A stretch of DNA of 64,000 nucleotides from UBA1368 sp964563125 (GCA_964563125.1 CAZLVY010000005.1:1-64000), one strand, 5' to 3'. Positions 25,190 through 34,383 are shown, counted from the stretch's first letter. Program-made: numbers and translations. The notes: generated by a model from the sequence alone, not told the origin.

Positions 25190-26617
25190 ATGCTGGAAAA
25201 AAAAGTCTTAAGTCAGGTTTTGGAAGAAGCTTTGAGAAGAGGCGGCGACTATGCAGAAATATATGTAGAAGAAAAAACCGCCAGCAATGTTTTTTACGAG
25301 GATAGCAAAATTGAAAAAATAAACAGCGGTCGCGAAAAAGGCGCTGGCATACGGGTAATTAAAGACGGCAGCACTGCCTATGTTTATACTAATGATTTAT
25401 CAACTGAAAGTTTATGCCAGGCAGCATCTGTAGCAAGTCATGCTGCCGGTTCCAGGGAAGGTATAAATAGGCCTGAGATAGCATTGAACCTCAAAAGCCT
25501 GGACCATGAAATATATGATATTCGCCAGCCCGACGAAGTGTCTTTTAAAGATAAAATTGAGCGGGTTTTATCTGCTAATAAAGCAGCCCGCAATTATAGT
25601 GAAGAAATACGCCAGGTAACGATTGCTCTGGGTGATGTCCGTAAATCGATTCAGATAGCCAATAGTGATGGTGAAATGGTAGAGGATGAAAAAGCTCGGG
25701 TGAGAATGATAGTCAGTACCGTTTCCGCAAAGGATAATATTGTACAAACTGGCTATGAATCGGCTGGTGAAATTGGCGGTTGGGAGCTTTTTGATCGGGT
25801 TTCTCTTGATGATTTGGCTATTAAAGCGTCCAGCTTAGCTGTAAAAATGCTTTCCGCCCGACCGGCTCCAGCGGGAACAATGCCGGTTGTAATGTCTTCA
25901 GAAGCAGGCGGGACATTAGTTCACGAAGCCTGCGGTCATGGTCTGGAGGCTGATCTAGTTCAAAAAGGACTATCAGTTTATAAAGGCAAAATCGGTAAAA
26001 TAGTAGCGGCTCCAGGAGTCGATATTATTGATGATGCAACCATTGACCGCAAGTTTGGTTCTTTTAACTTTGATGATGAAGGTACTTATGGACAAAAAAC
26101 AGTTTTAATCAAAGATGGGGAACTGCTTGGGTATATGTATGACCGGTTGACGGCACAAAAGGACCAGACTACTTCAACCGGTAACGGGCGACGGGAGTCA
26201 TATCAGCATAAACCGATACCGCGCATGACAAATACTATGATAGCTGCCGGATTGGAAGAGCCTGAAGATATTATAAAATCGACTCAGGGTGGTCTGCTGG
26301 TTAAAAAAATGGGAGGCGGTCAGGTTAATACTACTAACGGTGATTTTGTTTTCGATGTGCAGGAAGCTTATGTAATTGAAGCTGGTGAAATAAAATATCC
26401 GGTACGTGGAGCTACTTTGACCGGGAACGGACCTGAAGTTTTAATGAATATAGATAGAATTGGCAAAGATTTAGGATTTGGCATTGGTACTTGCGGCAAA
26501 GACGGGCAGGGGGTGCCGGTATCTGATGCTCAGCCTACTATACGTATAAAACAGCTTACTGTAGGAGGTACCATGATGGCAGATGGACCCCAGATTAAGA
26601 GAATAAGACGAAAATAG
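25190..26617 (+). CDS. tldD: TldD family metalloprotease
   Basis: A 475-residue metalloprotease half-enzyme that cuts unfolded peptides when assembled with TldE. The zinc-binding HExxxH motif is H245-E246-ACG-H250, inside VHEACGHGLEADL. The C-terminal GNGPEVLMNIDRIG block is typical. The SD is AGGAGG. The partner gene begins 10 nt later. Known TldD/E complexes mature microcins, degrade CcdA-type antitoxins or trim RiPP precursors. No RiPP precursor is apparent beside it, so housekeeping proteolysis is the default reading. Confidence 0.95.
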   Translation: MLEKKVLSQVLEEALRRGGDYAEIYVEEKTASNVFYEDSKIEKINSGREKGAGIRVIKDGSTAYVYTNDLSTESLCQAASVASHAAGSREGINRPEIALNLKSLDHEIYDIRQPDEVSFKDKIERVLSANKAARNYSEEIRQVTIALGDVRKSIQIANSDGEMVEDEKARVRMIVSTVSAKDNIVQTGYESAGEIGGWELFDRVSLDDLAIKASSLAVKMLSARPAPAGTMPVVMSSEAGGTLVHEACGHGLEADLVQKGLSVYKGKIGKIVAAPGVDIIDDATIDRKFGSFNFDDEGTYGQKTVLIKDGELLGYMYDRLTAQKDQTTSTGNGRRESYQHKPIPRMTNTMIAAGLEEPEDIIKSTQGGLLVKKMGGGQVNTTNGDFVFDVQEAYVIEAGEIKYPVRGATLTGNGPEVLMNIDRIGKDLGFGIGTCGKDGQGVPVSDAQPTIRIKQLTVGGTMMADGPQIKRIRRK

Positions 26618-26627
26618 GAGGGCCGCC

Positions 26628-27971
26628 ATGAATGAAGAATTATTGAAAAAAGCCGGTATTATAGCTTTAGAGGCAGGCATCCGCAGGGGTGTTCATACCG
26701 AAGTCTATCTTCAGGCCAGTCGTCAGTTGAGCATAGAAGTGGCAGATTCAGTGGTCGAGACATTGAAAGAAGCAGAAGAGACTGGTCTGGGAATAAGATT
26801 AATTAATGAAGGTAAACTCGGCTTTGCTTACACCAGTGATCTTTCTGCTGAAGCTATTTTAGAAGCAGTAAATGATGCTTACAATATAACCGATTTTACT
26901 TCTACTGATAAATACAATCAGATACCTGTGGGACCATATGAATACCAGCCTATGGAGCTATATGATGAGCAGATTAAAAAGGCTTCTGTAGAAGCAAAAA
27001 TTGAACTGGCCCGACAGGTGGAAAAAGCCGCGCGGGAAGCCGACAGCCGCATTTCAATTATCGAAACGGCCGGGTATGAAGATACAGAATATATATCATT
27101 AATAATGAATACCAATGGTTTGTATGCCAGCGGACAGGGTAATTTTAGCGGTATGTATATTTCTCTGGTTGCGGAAGAGAAAGGTGATGCCCAGAATGGT
27201 TTTGCCATGCGCCTGCAGAAATGGTTTAAAGATTTAGATCCGCAGGAAGTTGGCCGGGAAGCTGCCCTAAAAGCAGTCCGCAGCCTTAATGCCCGTACGA
27301 TAAAATCAGCTCATTTGGCTTGCATTATGGAACCCTATGTAGTTACACAATTTTTAGGGATTCTCGCCCAGATGGTTGATGCCGAGACTGTACAAAAAGG
27401 AAAATCTCTGTTTGCCGGTAAAATAGGGCAAAAGATAGCATCACCGCTGTTTACTCTGGTTGATGATTCAACCTGGTTGGACGGAGTGGGTAGTTTTCCT
27501 TTTGATGGAGAAGGAGTTCCTGCCCAGCGCAATCTGGTAGTAAAAGAGGGAATTCTGCAAACTTATTTGTACGATACTTATACTGCTGCCAAAGATGGTG
27601 TCTCCTCAACCGGTAATGCTCAAAGAGGCTCATTTCGATCTCTGCCGACTGTCGGTACTTCTAACTTCATGATTTCAGCGGGTGACAACAGCCTCGAAAG
27701 TTTAGTAGCTGAAATTGATAAAGGATTTTATATAACTGATGTAATGGGGATGCATACCGCCAATCCTATTTCAGGAGATTTTTCCGTGGGAGCTGCGGGA
27801 ATTATGATTGAAAATGGATATCTGACTTATGCGGTGCGTGGAGTGACTATTGCCGGCAACATAATTGGTTTTCTGCAGGATATTGATGCAGTTGGCAATG
27901 ATTTGCGTTTTTATGGCAGCAAAGCTGCACCGACCATTAGACTGAAAAGTTTAAGCATTGGTGGTAAATAA
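26628..27971 (+). CDS. pmbA: TldE/PmbA family metallopeptidase partner
   Basis: A 447-residue TldE/PmbA protein that pairs with TldD. It lacks the HExxxH zinc site, as expected for this subunit. It keeps the family blocks ETGLGIRLINEGKLGFAYTSD near the N terminus and GDFSVGAAGIMIENG near the C terminus. The SD is AGGAGGG, 10 nt after tldD, so the two are co-transcribed. The stop lies 14 nt before aroQ. Confidence 0.94.
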   Translation: MNEELLKKAGIIALEAGIRRGVHTEVYLQASRQLSIEVADSVVETLKEAEETGLGIRLINEGKLGFAYTSDLSAEAILEAVNDAYNITDFTSTDKYNQIPVGPYEYQPMELYDEQIKKASVEAKIELARQVEKAAREADSRISIIETAGYEDTEYISLIMNTNGLYASGQGNFSGMYISLVAEEKGDAQNGFAMRLQKWFKDLDPQEVGREAALKAVRSLNARTIKSAHLACIMEPYVVTQFLGILAQMVDAETVQKGKSLFAGKIGQKIASPLFTLVDDSTWLDGVGSFPFDGEGVPAQRNLVVKEGILQTYLYDTYTAAKDGVSSTGNAQRGSFRSLPTVGTSNFMISAGDNSLESLVAEIDKGFYITDVMGMHTANPISGDFSVGAAGIMIENGYLTYAVRGVTIAGNIIGFLQDIDAVGNDLRFYGSKAAPTIRLKSLSIGGK

Positions 27972-27984
27972 GGGGGGGCAGGAA

Positions 27985-28428
27985 ATGGGAGACAAGATAC
28001 TAATTATAAATGGACCAAATCTTAATTTGTTGGGCATAAGAGAACCAGACTTATACGGCAGTCAGACTCTGGAACAGATTAATACAGATTTAAAGAGTAT
28101 TGCTGCTGAAAACGGAGTTAAGCTGGAACTATTCCAATCCAATTCAGAAGGCACCATCATCGATAAAATTCAATCTGCTTATGGTGAATTCAGATTTATA
28201 ATTATTAATGCCGGAGCCCTTACTCACTACAGCATTGCTATTCACGACGCACTAAAGGCTGTAAATATTCCTGTTATTGAAGTACATTTAACCAACATAT
28301 ATGCCCGGGAAGATTTTCGCCGGCATTCTTTTATTTCACCGGTTGCAACCGGAGGGATATTTGGAATGGGACCTGCGGGATATGAAATGGCTTTGCGGGC
28401 AGCTATAAATATTTTAAATAATAATTAG
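27985..28428 (+). CDS. aroQ: type II 3-dehydroquinate dehydratase
   Basis: A 147-residue shikimate-pathway enzyme that dehydrates 3-dehydroquinate. The N terminus reads INGPNLNLLGIREPDLYG with catalytic Y24. The QSNSEG, INAGALTHYS and EVHLTNIYAREDFRRHSF motifs follow. I start it at ATG 27985 because AGGGGGGGCAGG precedes it; a longer in-frame start overlaps tldE without benefit. In many Firmicutes aroQ, an M24 peptidase and efp are neighbours, as here. Confidence 0.96.
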   Translation: MGDKILIINGPNLNLLGIREPDLYGSQTLEQINTDLKSIAAENGVKLELFQSNSEGTIIDKIQSAYGEFRFIIINAGALTHYSIAIHDALKAVNIPVIEVHLTNIYAREDFRRHSFISPVATGGIFGMGPAGYEMALRAAINILNNN

Positions 28429-28466
28429 CAAAAATTAATCTTATGAGAATTTCTGAGGTGATAATT

Positions 28467-29528
28467 ATTAACAACAGACTTTCGAATTTGCGAAGCCGCA
28501 TGACAGAGCAAAAAATGGATGCTTTTTTAGTAACTAAGCCAGAGAATATAAGGTATTTATCCGGTTTTACCGGGGGTAATGATGCCAGACTATTTATAAC
28601 CGGTCAAAACAAATATATTATTAGTGATTCCCGCTATAGACAACAGATTGCGCGGGAAAGTTCAGACTGGGAGCTACTTGAAGAAAAAGGTTTTGATGGG
28701 ACCAAATTTAATATACTTGCTGATAACTTTAATACAATAGGGTTTGAAAGTCAGGTAGTAAGCTATGATACATATCAATCCTGGGCGGCTAAGCTTAAAG
28801 CAAAATTAATACCATCAACTGGTATGATAGAATTAAACAGAATTATTAAAGATGAAGAAGAATTAAACCTGATCAGAAAAGCTGCTAAAATCGGGGATGA
28901 AGTATTTACAGAAATCATTACCAAAATCAAACCCGGTATAAGTGAAAAAGATATTGCCAGTCAAATTGCTTATTTACTGCGCCAAAAAGGATGCGAGAAA
29001 GAGGCTTTTGACACAATAGTAGTAGCAGGCGAAAATGCTGCCCTTCCCCATGGAACCCCTGGTCAAAAGATAATAACTGATGGTAATATGGTAACAATGG
29101 ATTTTGGCGGTTTTTATCAAGGTTATCTGGCAGATATGACCAGAACAGTAGTAGCAGGAAAAATTACAACTGATTTCTATGATAAGTATATGGCCGTATT
29201 GGAGGCCCAGGAATTAGGGATATCACTTGTGAAAGCAGGTATTAGCTGTAAAGACTTGGATAATGCGGTTCGGGACCGATTACAGCTATTTGGTTTGGAT
29301 CAGTACTTTCTGCACAGCACCGGACATGGAGTAGGTCTGGAGGTTCATGAACAGCCGACTGTTTCGCAAAGAAGTGATACTATCTTAATGCCGGATATGG
29401 TAATAACCATTGAACCGGGCATTTACATAAAGGGATGGGGAGGAATAAGAATAGAAGATACCGTAATAGTAAAGAACGATGGCTGTGAAGTTGTAACCAG
29501 TTCAGATAAGGCTATTTTACAGATATAA
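28467..29528 (+). CDS. M24 family Xaa-Pro aminopeptidase
   Basis: A 353-residue dinuclear-metal aminopeptidase (pita-bread fold). The ligands are the aspartates of MDFGGFYQGYLADMTRT, the histidine of STGHGVGLEVHE, and glutamates in TIEPGIYI and RIEDTV. It would release N-terminal residues before proline. The likely start is the rare ATT at 28467. The only SD (GAGGTG, 28455-28460) is 6 nt before it, and translation from there gives the family N terminus NNRLSNLRSRM. The in-frame ATG at 28443 has no SD. Confidence 0.9.
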   Translation: MNNRLSNLRSRMTEQKMDAFLVTKPENIRYLSGFTGGNDARLFITGQNKYIISDSRYRQQIARESSDWELLEEKGFDGTKFNILADNFNTIGFESQVVSYDTYQSWAAKLKAKLIPSTGMIELNRIIKDEEELNLIRKAAKIGDEVFTEIITKIKPGISEKDIASQIAYLLRQKGCEKEAFDTIVVAGENAALPHGTPGQKIITDGNMVTMDFGGFYQGYLADMTRTVVAGKITTDFYDKYMAVLEAQELGISLVKAGISCKDLDNAVRDRLQLFGLDQYFLHSTGHGVGLEVHEQPTVSQRSDTILMPDMVITIEPGIYIKGWGGIRIEDTVIVKNDGCEVVTSSDKAILQI

Positions 29529-29540
29529 TGGAGGGATGAA

Positions 29541-30098
29541 ATGATTTCCGTAAATGATTTTAAAAATGGTGTAACTATTGAAATGGATGGTCAGGCATTT
29601 CAGGTAGTGGATTTCCAACATGTAAAACCAGGCAAGGGAGCAGCATTTGTAAGAGCTAAACTGAAAAATGTTAAATCTGGTTCTGTAGTGGAAAAGACTT
29701 TCCGTGGTGGTGAAAGAATGCCACGCGCACGTCTTGATAAGCGGGAAATGCAATTTTTGTATAAAGATAGCGATGGATATAATTTTATGGATAACGAAAA
29801 TTATGATCAAATCAGTATCAGTGCAGAAGCGTTGGGGGACAGTTCTAAATGGCTGTTGGAAAATATGAATATTGAGGTATTGTTATTTCAGGAAAATATT
29901 ATTGGTATCGAACTGCCTAATTTTGTGGAGATGGAAGTTATTGAAACCGAACCAAGTGTAAAAGGTGATACGGCTACAGGCGCTACTAAACTTGCTAAAC
30001 TAGTAACGGGAGTTTCTGTACAGGTGCCGCTTTTTATCAACGAGGGTGACCGCTTAAGAATTGATACCCGTACCGGACAGTACATGGAAAGAGCATAA
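29541..30098 (+). CDS. efp: elongation factor P
   Basis: A 185-residue translation factor that rescues ribosomes stalled at proline runs. The three OB-like domains are intact. K32 in PGKGAAFVRAKL sits at the tip that is modified in many bacteria. No modification enzyme is seen here. The ATG follows GGAGG, 12 nt after the M24 gene. Confidence 0.97.
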   Translation: MISVNDFKNGVTIEMDGQAFQVVDFQHVKPGKGAAFVRAKLKNVKSGSVVEKTFRGGERMPRARLDKREMQFLYKDSDGYNFMDNENYDQISISAEALGDSSKWLLENMNIEVLLFQENIIGIELPNFVEMEVIETEPSVKGDTATGATKLAKLVTGVSVQVPLFINEGDRLRIDTRTGQYMERA

Positions 30099-30141
30099 AA
30101 AACAGTTTATAGTAAAATAAAAGTTAATAAATACAGTGTTT

Positions 30142-30206
30142 AAAATCCTCCTTTTATAGAAATAATAATCTTAATTTGATTTATTACAAAATAAAAGGAG
30201 GATTTT
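30142..30206 (+). promoter_or_regulatory. 16-bp inverted repeat covering the SD of the next gene
   Basis: AAAATCCTCCTTTTAT (30142-30157) is the exact reverse complement of ATAAAAGGAGGATTTT (30191-30206), with a 33-nt AT-rich spacer. The right arm contains the AGGAGG SD and ends 1 nt before the ATG at 30208. In RNA the SD would be fully paired. It could be a translational switch or, since T residues follow, the efp terminator. Confidence 0.7.
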
Positions 30207-30207
30207 T

Positions 30208-30633
30208 ATGCTGGCAGATATTTCAGAAAAAGTAAGTTACCTGCAGGGATTAAGTGAAGGACTGAATATTAGCGAAAGTAGTCCTCAGGGTAAAATAATC
30301 ACGGGAATTTTAGGAGTGCTGGATGAAATAGCTGATGATATGATAAATATGCATTGTGAATTTGAAGATTTCAAGGAATATGTAGAAAGTATTGATGATG
30401 ATTTGTTTGACCTGGAAGAGAACTTTCTAAATGATGATGATGAATTTATAGAAATGCAATGTAGTCATTGCGGGGAAGAAATATATTTCGAGTCAGAGTT
30501 ATTGGACGAGGAAAATGAAGATACAATAGAAATTATCTGCCCGCATTGCAATGAAGTAGTTTTTGTAAATGATGGGTCTTTTGACCATGATTTTGGATAT
30601 ATTCCTGACGATTTGGAAAACAATCAAATGTAA
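30208..30633 (+). CDS. CD1247 N-terminal domain-type zinc-ribbon protein
   Basis: A 141-residue protein found in sporulating Clostridia. A helical N-terminal domain (ISEKVSYLQGLSEGLNI) leads to an acidic linker and a zinc ribbon with C85xxC88 and C111xxC114. Function is not known. The SD is perfect but lies within a 16-bp inverted repeat, so expression may be controlled at translation. It is followed by a strong terminator and is not part of the spoIIIA operon downstream. Confidence 0.82.
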   Translation: MLADISEKVSYLQGLSEGLNISESSPQGKIITGILGVLDEIADDMINMHCEFEDFKEYVESIDDDLFDLEENFLNDDDEFIEMQCSHCGEEIYFESELLDEENEDTIEIICPHCNEVVFVNDGSFDHDFGYIPDDLENNQM

Positions 30634-30642
30634 CAATTTCAA

Positions 30643-30690
30643 CAGGGGAATTAGCGTTATATGAAATACGCTAATTCTCCTGCTCTTTTG
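30643..30690 (+). terminator. intrinsic terminator after the CD1247-type gene
   Basis: A 15-bp stem with one G-U (30643-30657 paired with 30668-30682) around a 10-nt loop, followed by CTCTTTTGTG. Confidence 0.85.
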
Positions 30691-31007
30691 TGTAAAATAG
30701 ATGTCTGCTGCTTTAGAAGCAAAAGCAACTTCTATTCCCAACTTCTTCTGCACGCTGCTTTTGACAGCAGCCATTCAGGCAGGGCCGAATACCCCAACTT
30801 CATCATTTCTCAATAAGCATTATCACCCATCCATAATTAAGCATTAGGTGTCTTTATGAAATTTCATGTAAAAAGCTCTAAATGTAATTTTGCTAGCTTA
30901 AGTCAATAACATTTCGGCAACATTGGTGCCTGACCCCGATGGCAACATTTTGTTAGATGGAATATTTTCCACTTAACTCCAATATCTATTTGCAAGGGGG
31001 TGTAGAT
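30691..31007. other. 317-nt intergenic region before spoIIIAA
   Basis: No intact gene is seen. A short minus-strand frame is probably a decayed remnant. An ATGAAATTTCAT palindrome lies near 30857, and the second copy of the dispersed repeat is at 30916-30950. The spoIIIA promoter should lie here. I could not identify a convincing sigma-E consensus by eye. Confidence 0.4.
30916..30950 (-). repeat. dispersed intergenic repeat, copy B
   Basis: Read on the minus strand it gives AAATGTTGCC, GGGGTCAGGC and TGTTGCC. It matches copy A at 596-630 block by block, with a one-base length difference in the last spacer. On the plus strand the element carries two GGCAACATT units flanking GGTGCCTGACCCC. Confidence 0.55.
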
Positions 31008-31949
31008 ATGGCAGCAGCAGATAAAGAATTGGTTGTAAGGCAAATTCTCCCTTATTTATCTCCATCAGTTAAAAATATTATCTTGAAATTAAATGAGCGG
31101 CATTATGCTCAAATGGAGGAAATTCGCCTAAGGTCAGGACAACCGCTGATTCTGAAAATCGGTGATAAGGATTATACCGTCAATTTGTCCGGACGGGTAG
31201 AGAATGGATTGGATAATGTTTATATGGTGAGCGCTGAAGACATTTATCGAACTATTGCTTCGATAAGTGATAATTCTTTATATGCTTTTGAGGAAGAAAT
31301 CAGGCGCGGCTTTATAACAGTATCTGGGGGACATCGGGCGGGACTTGCTGGACAGGTCATAGTTGAAGGAAGTCAGGTTAGAACTATAAAAGATTTTTCC
31401 AGCATCTGTTTTCGTATTGCCAGGCAGGTGGAAAATTGCGCCAATCAGGTAATTAGTGCTGTGAATCCGGTCGGTAATAGTATCCTGAATACGCTGATTA
31501 TTTCTCCTCCCCGTTGCGGTAAAACCACTTTTCTTCGTGATATTACCAGGATTATTTCTTATTCCGGTCAGCGAAATGTGGTGGTAGTAGATGAGCGCTC
31601 AGAAATTGCCGGTTGTTACCGGGGCATTCCGCAATTAGATGTAGGACCCCGGACTGATGTATTAGATGCCTGTCCGAAAGCCCTGGGAATGGTAATGGCG
31701 GTTCGCTCACTGTCACCTCAGGTAATAATTACTGATGAAATCGGCCGCTCAGAAGATGTTGAGGCCATTCAGGAATGTATTAATGCTGGTGTAACAGTTA
31801 TTAGCTCTGTTCATGCCAGCAATATTAGAGAGCTGGGCAGAAGGCCAATAATGAAAAATATGCTGCAGCAAAATGTGTTTGAGTTAGGAATTGTATTATC
31901 CAGGCGCAAAGGGCCCGGGACCGTTGAAGAGTTAATAAGGTGGGATTAG
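31008..31949 (+). CDS. spoIIIAA: stage III sporulation protein AA, secretion-type ATPase
   Basis: A 313-residue ATPase of the SpoIIIA-SpoIIQ channel that joins mother cell and forespore. Walker A appears as SPPRCGKTTFLRDI from about 166, with Walker B-like NVVVVDERSEI following. It resembles secretion ATPases. I start it at ATG 31008, preceded by AAGGGGG, rather than at an upstream in-frame ATG. It is the first gene of the complete eight-gene spoIIIA operon and should be under mother-cell sigma-E control. Confidence 0.95.
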   Translation: MAAADKELVVRQILPYLSPSVKNIILKLNERHYAQMEEIRLRSGQPLILKIGDKDYTVNLSGRVENGLDNVYMVSAEDIYRTIASISDNSLYAFEEEIRRGFITVSGGHRAGLAGQVIVEGSQVRTIKDFSSICFRIARQVENCANQVISAVNPVGNSILNTLIISPPRCGKTTFLRDITRIISYSGQRNVVVVDERSEIAGCYRGIPQLDVGPRTDVLDACPKALGMVMAVRSLSPQVIITDEIGRSEDVEAIQECINAGVTVISSVHASNIRELGRRPIMKNMLQQNVFELGIVLSRRKGPGTVEELIRWD

Positions 31950-31950
31950 C

Positions 31951-32472
31951 ATGTGGATAAAAACTTTGGGAATTTGTCTGGTAATAGCTGGATTTGGCAT
32001 GTGGGGTTTGTTAGGTGCACGCCGCATAGATAAACGGGTTCAGCAGCTAAAAGATCTGAGGATTGCCATAGGGTTTTTAGAGAAGGAAATAACTTACATG
32101 CAAACCCCCTTATCCCGAGCGATGAGTCGAACAGGGCATTTTTGTAATTATGCAGTGGCAGGTTTATTTAAAGAATGTGCCCTAAATTTAGATAAAAAAT
32201 CAGGTATTACCGCCAGTGAAGCATGGCAAAAAGGCTTAAAAAAGCTAAAGGAAGCTTCAGAACTGAAAAAAGTCGATCTGGAACTATTAAAAGCAATTGG
32301 CCCTCAACTCGGTGTTTCAGACCGTTTAGAACAGCAGAAGTTTTTTGCCTTAATTCAGGAAGAAATAAAGATATTGGAAGAAATGGCATTAAGCGAAGCC
32401 GAATCGGGAAGAAAACTTTGGTCTTACGGCGGCTTTATTATGGGAGCTGTAGTAGTAATTCTGCTTTTATAA
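31951..32472 (+). CDS. spoIIIAB: stage III sporulation protein AB
   Basis: A 173-residue membrane protein with an N-terminal helix (LGICLVIAGFGMWGLLGA), a helical middle and a C-terminal membrane helix. SpoIIIAB is part of the mother-cell side of the feeding-tube channel and resembles GspF-type platform proteins. It begins 1 nt after spoIIIAA. Confidence 0.94.
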   Translation: MWIKTLGICLVIAGFGMWGLLGARRIDKRVQQLKDLRIAIGFLEKEITYMQTPLSRAMSRTGHFCNYAVAGLFKECALNLDKKSGITASEAWQKGLKKLKEASELKKVDLELLKAIGPQLGVSDRLEQQKFFALIQEEIKILEEMALSEAESGRKLWSYGGFIMGAVVVILLL

Positions 32473-32506
32473 AGGAAATAAGGTGATAGAGAAGGAGGCT
32501 GACACT

Positions 32507-32704
32507 ATGATGAATATCGACATAATCTTTCGCATAGCCGGAATTGGCATACTTATTTCAATTCTATCCATTGTATTGAAACAGGCTAAAAAAGAAGAAC
32601 AGGCCGAAATGCTTACATTAGCAGGCGTCATAGTAGTTCTCATAATTGTAGTTCAACTGATGAGTCAATTGTTTACGGTAGTCAGGTCCGTGTTTAATCT
32701 TTAG
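32507..32704 (+). CDS. spoIIIAC: stage III sporulation protein AC
   Basis: A 65-residue protein with two membrane helices, the normal size for SpoIIIAC. It shows IDIIFRIAGIGILISIL and VLKQAKKEEQAEMLTLAG. The start is ATG 32507, set by the GAAGGAGG SD; the next codon is also ATG. A longer frame from 32483 would place the SD inside the gene. Confidence 0.93.
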   Translation: MMNIDIIFRIAGIGILISILSIVLKQAKKEEQAEMLTLAGVIVVLIIVVQLMSQLFTVVRSVFNL

Positions 32705-32746
32705 TCAATTAAGAATACTGCGGGGTTAATCAGGAGGAAAATTAAT

Positions 32747-33136
32747 TTGGAAATAGCACAAATTGTGGGATTAGCCCTTTTAACAACTGTATTTTTGCTG
32801 ATATTGCGCCAGGAAAAGCCAGTGATGGCGGTACTGCTCAGCATTGTTTTCAGCATTGTCATTTTCATATTTCTTATGGAAAAAATGGCTTCGATAGTTG
32901 ATGTTTTAAAAGAGTTAACCCGCCGCGCCGAGATTAATTACTTTTTCCTGGCTACCATTCTGAAAATTTTGGGGGTTGCATACCTGGCAGAATTTGCTGC
33001 TTCAATCTGCATTGATGCCGGTGAGCAGGCAGTTGCTAAAAAAGTTGAATTCGCAGCCAAAATAATTATTGCGGTTCTGGCCTTACCTATTATAGTGGCC
33101 ATTTTGGAATCACTCATAGAATTAATGCCTGGTTAG
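32747..33136 (+). CDS. spoIIIAD: stage III sporulation protein AD
   Basis: A 129-residue, four-helix membrane protein of the SpoIIIA channel. Family features include IAQIVGLALLTTVFLLIL at the start and a middle KILGVAYLAEFAASIC. The TTG start follows AGGAGG. Usual length. Confidence 0.94.
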   Translation: MEIAQIVGLALLTTVFLLILRQEKPVMAVLLSIVFSIVIFIFLMEKMASIVDVLKELTRRAEINYFFLATILKILGVAYLAEFAASICIDAGEQAVAKKVEFAAKIIIAVLALPIIVAILESLIELMPG

Positions 33137-33207
33137 AAGTCCGCAACTATGAAGCACTTTAATATTTGGTCTAAGAGATAACATGAGAGAGAAATGGGTG
33201 TCAAGTA

Positions 33208-34383
33208 ATGAAAGCAATTATCAAAATCATTTTGATTATTATTTTTCTATTTATTATTCCGGCACCTCTGCCGGCTGTTGAAAATAGCAGTTCTGATAAC
33301 CAGGCATTAGTTGAAGACACTTTGTCACAGCTTGATTTTTACCTAATGGAAGAATATAAACATAATCTAGATTCTGAGCTTAGCTCGTATCTGGACAAAA
33401 AATCAGTTAAAGAATGGTTGACTGACTTTATGCAGGGTGAATGGGAGTTTGACATAAAGGAAATAAGTGAAAACTTCATTGGTTTTCTGTTTAAAGAAAT
33501 AGTGGCTAACTCAGGCCTGCTTAGTAAATTATTAATACTATCTGTAATAGCAGCCTTGATTTCCAATCTGCAAACTTCATTTTCTGCCGGTGTAGCACGC
33601 ATATCCTATTTGGCCTGTTTCCTGGCCTTGGGTGCTATTGCAGTAACTTCATTTAAAATAGTTCTGCAGATTGGGCAGCAGACCATTGATAATATGGTTT
33701 CCTTTATGCTGGGAATGCTGCCCCAGATGTTAATGCTGGTAGCAGCGCTGGGTAATATTAATGCTTCGGCAATGCTTTTTCCCTTGTTAATGACTACTGC
33801 TACCGGCTTTGCCAATGCAATTAAGACAATTGTATTTCCCTTAATAATCATGTCGGCAATTTTGAGCATAGCCAATCATATGTCAGATACTTTGAAGGTA
33901 GAAAGAATGGCTAAATTCTTTGGCCAGATGGCGCAGATTTCCTTAGGGTTATTTTTGACTGTCTTTGTAGGTATTGTTACTTTAAGATCCTTATACGCCT
34001 CGGTCTTAGACAAAGTTGCCTTAAGAACTACTAAATTTATTACCGATAACACCATTCCCGTAGTTGGCAAGATGTTTTCAGATACCATAGAGGTGGCAGC
34101 AGGGTACGTAATTATGATTAAGCAGGCACTAGGAATATTCGGTGTAATTATCATATTGGGCATGCTAATTTTCCCTCTGTTAAAAATTGCTGCCATTGCC
34201 TTGATTTATAAAATAACTGCAGCTGTGGTTGAACCGATGGGTGATGCTAAAACGGCCGCCATTTTAGAAGTAATGAGTACTCATCTGCTGCTGCTTTTAG
34301 CAGCAGTTGCTTCAGTAGGTTTAATGTTTTTTGTAATGATATCTATTGTGGTAGCGATGACCAGTCATTTGGGGTTACCGTAA
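33208..34383 (+). CDS. spoIIIAE: stage III sporulation protein AE
   Basis: A 391-residue polytopic membrane protein of the SpoIIIA channel. An N-terminal signal-like helix is followed by an extracytoplasmic segment and about seven membrane helices from residue 95 on. It shows family stretches such as MLGMLPQMLMLVAALGN and VGDAK-like MGDAKTAAILE. The start follows a GAGAGAAATGGGTG context, which is a weak SD. Confidence 0.94.
   Translation: MKAIIKIILIIIFLFIIPAPLPAVENSSSDNQALVEDTLSQLDFYLMEEYKHNLDSELSSYLDKKSVKEWLTDFMQGEWEFDIKEISENFIGFLFKEIVANSGLLSKLLILSVIAALISNLQTSFSAGVARISYLACFLALGAIAVTSFKIVLQIGQQTIDNMVSFMLGMLPQMLMLVAALGNINASAMLFPLLMTTATGFANAIKTIVFPLIIMSAILSIANHMSDTLKVERMAKFFGQMAQISLGLFLTVFVGIVTLRSLYASVLDKVALRTTKFITDNTIPVVGKMFSDTIEVAAGYVIMIKQALGIFGVIIILGMLIFPLLKIAAIALIYKITAAVVEPMGDAKTAAILEVMSTHLLLLLAAVASVGLMFFVMISIVVAMTSHLGLP

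Noticed and set aside
30499..30774. 91-codon minus-strand frame, possible transposase fragment
   Set aside because: Runs through the CD1247-type gene and its terminator. No recognisable transposase motif, so I only call the intergenic part a possible remnant.
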